Part shown: positions 12,772-17,488 of the stretch, piece by piece
How the letters are laid out: each line of letters opens with the position of its first letter
How positions within the stretch are numbered: the first letter of the stretch is position 1
Assembly: GCA_036398095.1 (NCBI GenBank)
Contig: DASWHR010000007.1
Coordinates: 1 to 17,488, forward strand
Length of the DNA: 17,488 nucleotides
Origin: DASWHR01 sp036398095
GTDB taxonomy: Bacteria; Actinomycetota; AC-67
Direction of reading: 5' to 3'
Notes under the pieces: model-generated
The model's database searches: none
What the model saw: the letters and a program-made list of their open reading frames with translations, nothing else
What the model was told of the DNA's origin: nothing
Made by a program: the position numbers and the translations under genes

Positions 12772-12781
12772 CGACGATCAT
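12767..12781. promoter_or_regulatory. 15-bp palindromic operator candidate over the -10 box
   Basis: ATGATCG and CGATCAT are perfect 7-bp arms around a single central base. The site overlaps the candidate -10 (TATGAT) of the mutase gene and lies 39 bp upstream of the divergent accDA start. A dimeric regulator bound here could block one or both genes. No regulator gene is in the window. Confidence 0.45.
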
Positions 12782-12811
12782 CGGTCGCCCGCGCACTGTA
12801 CCAATGGGCAG

Positions 12812-12817
12812 AAGGGA
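12812..12817 (+). promoter_or_regulatory. Ribosome binding site AAGGGA that fixes a TTG start
   Basis: AAGGGA ends 6 nt before the TTG at 12824. The in-frame ATG at 12767 lies inside the predicted -10 box and has no ribosome binding site, so the TTG is the preferred start. Confidence 0.6.
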
Positions 12818-12823
12818 CGAGCA

Positions 12824-13219
<396 letters not shown>

Positions 13220-13222
13220 CCG

Positions 13223-13771
13223 TCAGTCGTCGCGGCGGAAGAGCCGCGTGAGGTCCACGCGCAATCCCGGCAGTCCCGCGTACTCCAGCGTTTCTCCCGG
13301 CTCGAAGAGCTCGGGTTTGCCATAGCCGCCGGGCCCATGACGGTAGACCTCGATGCGGTCGGCCTCGGGATCGACGACCCAGTAGTCGGGGACGCCGAAC
13401 CGCGCGTAGACATCGCGCTTTCGGACCCGGTCGATCCGCGGGTTCGACACAACCTCGATCAGCAACGACGGTACGCCCTGCATGTTCATCTCGGTGAAGA
13501 TGTCGCTTCGGTCGTCGCCGACGTAGACGATGTCCGGCTCGACGACGTTATCGTCCGAAAGCAGCACGTCCGCCGGAGCGACATACACGCGTCCGATGCG
13601 GTGCTCCTCGACGTAGTTGCCGAACAGCAGATGGAGACGACCGACGATCTCTTGGTGGCGAAGCCGCGGTGCGGCGCTCACGACCAGTTCCCCGTCGAGC
13701 AGTTCCCGACGCAACCCGTCGTCGGGGAAGTCGAGCAAGTCCGCGTACGTGAGTCCGGTCGTTCCAGGCAT
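13223..13771 (-). CDS. Uma2 family (DUF820) PD-(D/E)XK nuclease-like protein
   Basis: 182 residues, standard for the family. It starts with T-Y-A-D-L-L-D-F-P and the E-L-L-D-G-E-L-V signature. The nuclease-fold core follows: V-E-P-D80-I-V-Y-V, L-L-I-E106-V-V-S-N and R-x-R-K118-R-D-x-Y-A-R-F-G-V-P-D-Y-W-V-V-D. Asp80, Glu106 and a lysine around 118 would be the metal-binding/catalytic set of the PD-(D/E)XK fold. The cellular role is unknown; these genes are scattered, often multicopy, in many phyla. A good AAAGGGAG lies about 14 nt upstream of the ATG, rather far, and no better in-frame start exists nearby. It converges on the mutase subunit (3-bp gap) and diverges from sucC, with which it shows no functional link. 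Confidence 0.85.
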   Translation of the reverse strand: MPGTTGLTYADLLDFPDDGLRRELLDGELVVSAAPRLRHQEIVGRLHLLFGNYVEEHRIGRVYVAPADVLLSDDNVVEPDIVYVGDDRSDIFTEMNMQGVPSLLIEVVSNPRIDRVRKRDVYARFGVPDYWVVDPEADRIEVYRHGPGGYGKPELFEPGETLEYAGLPGLRVDLTRLFRRDD

Positions 13772-13888
13772 GAGTTCGATGGTACCACTCCCTTTCTGCC
13801 GCGAGCATGCCGGTTCCGGGTGCCCCGGTCCCGTCCCGGCAGATCGCGCGGAACCGGTCGATGCGAGCGGGAGAACCGGGCGGATTGC

Positions 13889-13894
13889 TAGAGT
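13889..13894 (+). promoter_or_regulatory. Candidate -10 box (TAGAGT) for the sucCD operon
   Basis: TAGAGT fits TANNNT and lies 45 nt upstream of the sucC start. Transcription would begin near 13901, at the left edge of a perfect hairpin. No recognisable -35 is present. Confidence 0.35.
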
Positions 13895-13900
13895 TTCGCG

Positions 13901-13920
13901 GGCTCGCGATCGCGCGAGCC
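13901..13920 (+). promoter_or_regulatory. 8-bp stem, 4-nt loop hairpin at the predicted 5' end of sucCD mRNA
   Basis: GGCTCGCG and CGCGAGCC pair perfectly around ATCG. The hairpin ends 18 nt before the sucC ATG and just before the GAGGAG ribosome binding site at 13928-13933. It may stabilise the transcript or be a protein-binding operator. Lack of a T-run argues against a terminator of the divergent Uma2 gene. Confidence 0.5.
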
Positions 13921-13938
13921 GATCATTGAGGAGCGTAG

Positions 13939-15090
13939 ATGGATCTCTTCGAATACCAAGGAAAAGAGCTGTTCAGAGCGCATGGGGTGCCGGTGCCCGA
14001 CGGCAAGGTCGCGTCCTCGCCGAAACAAGTGCGCGTGATCGCCGAAAAGCTGGGCGGCACGGTGGTTGTCAAAGCTCAAGTTCAGGTTGGTGGACGCGGC
14101 AAGGCCGGCGGGATCAAGCTGGCGAAGACGCCCGACGAGGCCGCCGCCGTCGCCGAGCAGATCCTCGGCATGGACATCAAAGGCCACAAGGTGCGCCGCG
14201 TTCTGGTCGAGCGCGCCGGTGACATCAAGGCCGAGTTCTACGCGTCGTTCTTGCTCGATCGCGCCGGAAAAGGATTCCTGGGCATGGTGTCGAGCAGAGG
14301 CGGTGTCGATATCGAAGAGGTTGCCGCGACCGAGCCCGGCGCGATCGCGAAGGTTCCCGTCAGCGCGCTCACCGGCCTGCAGCCCTACCACCTTCGCCGG
14401 CTCGTGTACGGCGGCGGCATCCCCGCGGATGCGCACACGAACGTGGTCGCGCTTCTGCAGAAGCTGTTCGACGCGTTCGTCGCATCGGACGCGTCGCTGG
14501 TCGAGGTCAACCCGCTCGTGCAGATGGGCGACGGCAGCGTGGTCGCTCTCGACGCAAAAGTCTCGATCGACGACAACGCCGTCTACCGTCAGCCGTGGAC
14601 GGCGAAGTTGAAGGACGTCGGACCGACATCCAAGCAAGAGAAGATCGCGGCCGAGAAGGGCCTGAACTACGTCAAGCTCGACGGCAGGGTCGGAATCATC
14701 GGCAACGGCGCCGGGTTGACGATGAGCACGCTCGACGTCGTGGCCGAAGCGGGCGGGACGCCGGCGAACTTTCTCGACATCGGCGGCGGCGCCAACGCCG
14801 AGACGATGGCCGCCGGCATCGACCTGATCTTCAGCGACCGCAAGGTCAAGTCGCTGCTCGTCAACATCTTCGGCGGCATCACGCGCTGCGATCTGGTCGC
14901 GCAGGGAATCTTGGAAGCGCTGCAGAAGCTGAAGGATCTGAAGGCGCCGATCGTGGTGCGCCTGGACGGCACCAACGCCGAAGCGGGACGCGCGATTCTG
15001 GAGAAGGCCGGCGATCCGCGGATCGTTCCGCAGCCCGACATGCTCAGCGCGGCGCACAAAGCCGTGGCTCTTTCGAAGGGGAAGAAGTAA
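13939..15090 (+). CDS. sucC: Succinyl-CoA synthetase (succinate-CoA ligase), beta subunit
   Basis: 383 residues, close to the usual 385-390. The start M-D-L-F-E-Y-Q-G-K-E-L-F is typical of the family and follows a GAGGAG site with 5-nt spacing. The ATP-grasp domain occupies roughly the first 240 residues (nucleotide-binding V-V-V-K45-A-Q-V-Q-V-G-G-R-G-K-A-G-G, E-V-N-P-L around 203). The CoA-ligase-like C-terminal domain follows, with D-I-G-G-G-A-N and N-I-F-G-G-I-T-R-C-D. The enzyme converts succinyl-CoA to succinate with formation of ATP or GTP in the TCA cycle; this subunit binds the nucleotide and succinate. It overlaps sucD by one base (TAATG), so the two subunits are made from one operon. 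Confidence 0.97.
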   Translation: MDLFEYQGKELFRAHGVPVPDGKVASSPKQVRVIAEKLGGTVVVKAQVQVGGRGKAGGIKLAKTPDEAAAVAEQILGMDIKGHKVRRVLVERAGDIKAEFYASFLLDRAGKGFLGMVSSRGGVDIEEVAATEPGAIAKVPVSALTGLQPYHLRRLVYGGGIPADAHTNVVALLQKLFDAFVASDASLVEVNPLVQMGDGSVVALDAKVSIDDNAVYRQPWTAKLKDVGPTSKQEKIAAEKGLNYVKLDGRVGIIGNGAGLTMSTLDVVAEAGGTPANFLDIGGGANAETMAAGIDLIFSDRKVKSLLVNIFGGITRCDLVAQGILEALQKLKDLKAPIVVRLDGTNAEAGRAILEKAGDPRIVPQPDMLSAAHKAVALSKGKK

Positions 15091-15959
15091 TGGCGATCCT
15101 GCTGGACGGCATCACGCGCGTGGTCGTGCAGGGCATCACCGGTTCGGAAGGCACCTTCCACACCAAGCGCAACATCGCCTACGGCACGAACGTGGTGGCC
15201 GGCGTCACGCCCGGCAAGGGCGGACAGACCTGGGAAGGGAGCGTCCCGGTTTTCGACTCGGTGAACGACGCGGTGATCGAGCAGGGCGCGAACGCGTCGC
15301 TGATCTTCGTGCCGGCGCGGTTCGCCGCCGACGCGATGCTCGAGGCCGCCGACGCCGGCGTCGACCTGATCGTGTGCATCACCGAGAACATTCCCGCCGC
15401 CGACATGGCGCGCGTTTACCCATACGTGCGCGGCAAGGGCATCGCGCTGGTGGGTCCGAACTGCCCCGGGTTGATCTCGCCCGGCAAGGCGAACATGGGA
15501 ATCATTCCCGGCGAGATCACCGGCCCGGGTCCGATCGGTCTGGTGTCGCGCAGCGGCACGCTCACCTATCAGGTGATGCACGAGATGTTCACGCGCGGCG
15601 TCGGGCAGTCCACCTGCGTCGGCATCGGCGGGGACCCGATCGTCGGCTCGAACTTCATCGACATCCTGGCGAAATTCCAGGCCGACGACCAGACGCAGGC
15701 GATCGTGTTGATCGGCGAGATCGGCGGCGACGAAGAGGAGCAAGCCGCATCGTTCATCGCGGGCAACGTCACCAAGCCGGTCGTTGCCTACGTCGCCGGC
15801 CACACCGCGCCGCCCGGCAAGCGCATGGGCCACGCCGGCGCGATCATCAGCGGCAGCAAAGGCACGGCGCAGGCGAAGAAAGAGGCGTTCGAGTCTCGCG
15901 GCATCAAGGTCGGGATCAACCCGACCGAAGTCGCCGAGCTGGCCGTCAAGAGCGTCTAG
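15090..15959 (+). CDS. sucD: Succinyl-CoA synthetase (succinate-CoA ligase), alpha subunit
   Basis: 289 residues, full family length. The ATG shares its A with the last base of the sucC stop codon, giving tight translational coupling. Residues 1-120 form the CoA-binding Rossmann domain (V-Q-G-I-T-G-S-E-G-T-F-H, G-T-N-V-V-A-G-V-T-P-G-K-G-G). The ligase domain carries the active-site His248 in R-M-G-H-A-G-A-I-I, which is phosphorylated during catalysis, and the E-I-G-G-D-E-E segment around 210. It pairs with SucC in the cytoplasmic enzyme that links succinyl-CoA, including that formed from methylmalonyl-CoA, to the TCA cycle. It converges on the Rieske gene with a 3-bp gap. Confidence 0.97.
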   Translation: MAILLDGITRVVVQGITGSEGTFHTKRNIAYGTNVVAGVTPGKGGQTWEGSVPVFDSVNDAVIEQGANASLIFVPARFAADAMLEAADAGVDLIVCITENIPAADMARVYPYVRGKGIALVGPNCPGLISPGKANMGIIPGEITGPGPIGLVSRSGTLTYQVMHEMFTRGVGQSTCVGIGGDPIVGSNFIDILAKFQADDQTQAIVLIGEIGGDEEEQAASFIAGNVTKPVVAYVAGHTAPPGKRMGHAGAIISGSKGTAQAKKEAFESRGIKVGINPTEVAELAVKSV

Positions 15960-15970
15960 CACTCAGACGC
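15952..15970. terminator. Small hairpin at the convergent sucD/Rieske junction
   Basis: GCGTCT and AGACGC form a perfect 6-bp stem with a 7-nt loop containing the sucD TAG stop and part of the Rieske stop. It is short and lacks a T-run, so its role as a weak bidirectional terminator is only a suggestion. Confidence 0.3.
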
Positions 15971-16544
15971 AGAACGGGCCTTCATTTTCCTGGCCGGTCG
16001 TGTTCGTACCGCGCTTCGGTCCTTCGACGAGGGTGCGAGCGAACACGATCAAGTTGGTGCCCGACACCTGAAACTTCAGACGGTCCAGGCCGCGAGGCGC
16101 CGGACCCAGTTTGTATTCGCCCGCCAGGTTGTACTTGCAGCCGTGGCAGGGACACTCGAACCAGCGAGATGAGGCGCAGAAGTTGATGCGACACGGCGCG
16201 TGCGTGCATCGATCTGACAGAACCATCACGCCGTCTGCCGCGACGCCCGCGTCCAGATACGGCTTGGCCGCGGGCGCATCCGTCGCGTACGGCACGACGT
16301 AGAAGCTTCGAGCCAGTGCTTTTCGCGGATCGAAATGGTAGGCGATCCGTTCCCGTTTGGCTTCCAGATAGCCTTCCGAGGTGAGATCGACGACGACCTG
16401 AACGGTGTCGGTGGTGGTATCGATGCACGCGGTCAGCCCGGTCGCGGTCGCGATTCCGCCTGCGGCCACTGTCGTGGCTCGCGCTATGAACGCTCTGCGC
16501 GAGAGCATGATCGTGCCAGCACAATAGCTGGTCTCGGGCTCCAT
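15963..16544 (-). CDS. Tat-exported Rieske [2Fe-2S] lipoprotein
   Basis: 193 residues from the ATG at 16544, supported by GGAGG with 7-nt spacing; an ATG at 16508 would begin directly at the Tat motif but lacks a ribosome binding site. The N-terminus has S-R-R-A-F-I (twin-arginine signal, residues 15-20), a hydrophobic stretch and L-T-A-C40, a lipobox, so the folded cluster protein is exported and probably lipid-anchored. The Rieske boxes are C113-T-H115-A-P-C118 and C131-P-C133-H134-G. C113, H115, C131 and H134 bind the cluster and C118-C133 form the usual disulfide. It is an electron-transfer protein. No cytochrome b or oxidase gene lies nearby, and it follows an unknown exported protein by 59 bp in the same direction. 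It may belong to a bc-type complex encoded elsewhere or be a stand-alone Rieske. Confidence 0.88.
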   Translation of the reverse strand: MEPETSYCAGTIMLSRRAFIARATTVAAGGIATATGLTACIDTTTDTVQVVVDLTSEGYLEAKRERIAYHFDPRKALARSFYVVPYATDAPAAKPYLDAGVAADGVMVLSDRCTHAPCRINFCASSRWFECPCHGCKYNLAGEYKLGPAPRGLDRLKFQVSGTNLIVFARTLVEGPKRGTNTTGQENEGPFCV

Positions 16545-16551
16545 CCCCATC

Positions 16552-16556
16552 CCTCC
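16552..16556 (-). promoter_or_regulatory. Ribosome binding site GGAGG for the Rieske gene
   Basis: GGAGG on the minus strand ends 7 nt before the ATG at 16544. This selects that codon over ATGs at 16550 and 16508. Confidence 0.6.
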
Positions 16557-16603
16557 GGCCGGCGTGCCGTAACCATTGGAGAGAGATTGCGAAGCGACCG
16601 AGA

Positions 16604-17308
16604 TTAGTCGCCCAGTACGAAGGGCGCGGCTTCGGGTCGCTCGTCGCGCAGCGGAGTGCCGGACTGGCACAGCCATCCGTCCCCCACTTCGGCGTTGCAC
16701 ACGTCGGGTGCTCCGTCGATGCTGCCGGCGCCGCGTCCGGTCGCCGGGGTGCCGGCGTAGCGAATCGACAGCGACGTGTCTGCCAGTGTTTGGCCCGCGT
16801 GATAGAGCGCGGCCACGGGCGTCCCTTCGAAGGCGCTCAGCATGACGGTCGCCGTGGTCGTCGCGCCGTCGCGAGTGACGGTCACCGGCGACTCGTACAC
16901 GGGGTTCGGCTGCGCGCCGCCCAGCACGAAGCCGACCAGGGTCGAGTCGGGCCCATCGCAGTGATGTTCGATGGTGCCGGTCCATGCGTCGGCGTCCGAC
17001 CCGGTCAGCCACAGGCCGCCCCAGCAGGGCTCGTCCCCGGCCGGCCCGAGGCTCCACGACGCGCGCGCCGCCAGAGGCGCCGGGGATGTCGCCGGGTCGG
17101 CGACCGTCCGGAACGAGAACTCAAAACCGATGAGCGCGTCGCCGTCGTAGAGCGAGGCGAAGCCGCCGGAGAGAAGATCCGCATACGGCGCCGGGCCGAA
17201 CGTGTCGCCGGCCGGGTCGCTGATCGCGGGCGACCGCGAGGCGCCCGCGTGCGAGACCATCAGGAGCGAGAGGGGGAGTACGGCGAGCAAAGCGATCGAT
17301 CGTTTCAT
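16604..17308 (-). CDS. Exported protein of unknown function, 234 residues
   Basis: The start at 17308 gives a standard signal peptide (M-K-R-S, core I-A-L-L-A-V-L-P-L-S-L-L, cleavage near G-A-S). An upstream in-frame ATG at 17377 would place the signal internally and is rejected. The mature region begins I-S-D-P-A-G-D and is rich in Gly, Ala, Asp and Thr with alternating hydrophobic residues, as in beta-sandwich secreted domains. Four Cys are present (C-W-G-G, H-H-C-D, D-V-C-N, L-C-Q), enough for two disulfides. I recognise no family; the D-P-x-G-D start followed by beta strands recalls domains found in surface or sugar-binding proteins, but this is weak. No good ribosome binding site is seen. 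The Rieske gene follows at 59 bp, so the two may form an operon. Confidence 0.7.
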   Translation of the reverse strand: MKRSIALLAVLPLSLLMVSHAGASRSPAISDPAGDTFGPAPYADLLSGGFASLYDGDALIGFEFSFRTVADPATSPAPLAARASWSLGPAGDEPCWGGLWLTGSDADAWTGTIEHHCDGPDSTLVGFVLGGAQPNPVYESPVTVTRDGATTTATVMLSAFEGTPVAALYHAGQTLADTSLSIRYAGTPATGRGAGSIDGAPDVCNAEVGDGWLCQSGTPLRDERPEAAPFVLGD

Positions 17309-17488
17309 GCACGGGCATTTCGATACAAGGGGTGGGGTCCCCTGGTTCGGATCGGCCGCTTTGTTCGGCTCGGCCAAATCCAGCCGCGTCGGCGTTCGCT
17401 GACGCGCAGCGCGCCGCGGCGACCAAACCGGAGGCGAGCGTTAATACCGTCTGACGTCGCACCGCAAACGAGGCCGCCCCGCGCATGC

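Noticed and set aside
17121..17486. Minus-strand 121-residue frame at the right edge with a signal-like start
   Set aside because: Most of it overlaps the better-supported exported protein in another frame and its later part is Arg/Pro-rich nonsense; the stretch 17309-17488 otherwise shows nothing I can support.

Overview
The window looks like a contig from a high-GC bacterium, most likely an environmental member of the Actinomycetota. The grounds are overall GC of roughly 65-70% (eyeballed; one sampled line near 12.5 kb is 70%), strong AGGAGG-type ribosome binding sites, GTG and TTG starts, tight gene packing with ATGA and TAATG overlaps, and the protein families present. These include an AccD-AccA fusion, a berberine-bridge-like FAD oxidase, MgtC/SapB, Uma2, and several exported proteins. 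The lineage is an inference; there is no rRNA or other marker gene here. I see no CRISPR array, insertion sequence, tRNA or rRNA.

Layout. (1) 1-3.8 kb: the end of a lipoprotein gene (minus), an FAD-linked oxidoreductase (plus), then a pair formed by a six-helix membrane protein and an exported parallel beta-helix protein with an unusually His/Met-rich loop. (2) 3.8-6.3 kb, minus strand: a 740-residue exported protein of unknown family and, upstream of it, a 64-residue stand-alone sigma region 4 protein. (3) 6.3-9.2 kb: a compositionally different islet (a sampled line is 55% GC). It holds an ECF-type sigma factor with a membrane-spanning C-terminal extension, two small Cys-containing proteins and a secreted matrixin-type zinc protease that overlaps the second small gene by ATGA. 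This is the best candidate for an undescribed functional unit. (4) 9.3-11.3 kb: an MgtC/SapB membrane protein, a serine lipase/esterase and a 51-residue membrane peptide. (5) 11.3-16 kb: a metabolic block with a fused carboxyltransferase (AccDA), a cobalamin-binding small subunit of methylmalonyl-CoA mutase, a Uma2 protein, and sucC-sucD. (6) 16-17.5 kb, minus strand: an exported protein of unknown function followed by a Tat-exported Rieske iron-sulfur lipoprotein.

How parts could work together. AccDA, the mutase subunit and succinyl-CoA synthetase all act on acyl-CoA/methylmalonyl-CoA/succinyl-CoA chemistry. The carboxyltransferase and mutase genes diverge from a short intergenic region that carries a 15-bp palindrome over a plausible -10 box. 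In the islet, a membrane-tethered sigma factor beside a secreted protease and small disulfide-type proteins suggests a surface- or envelope-sensing module, but nothing in the sequence proves a functional link.

No gap longer than 300 bases lacks a gene. Several short intergenic regions carry clean inverted repeats, listed individually.
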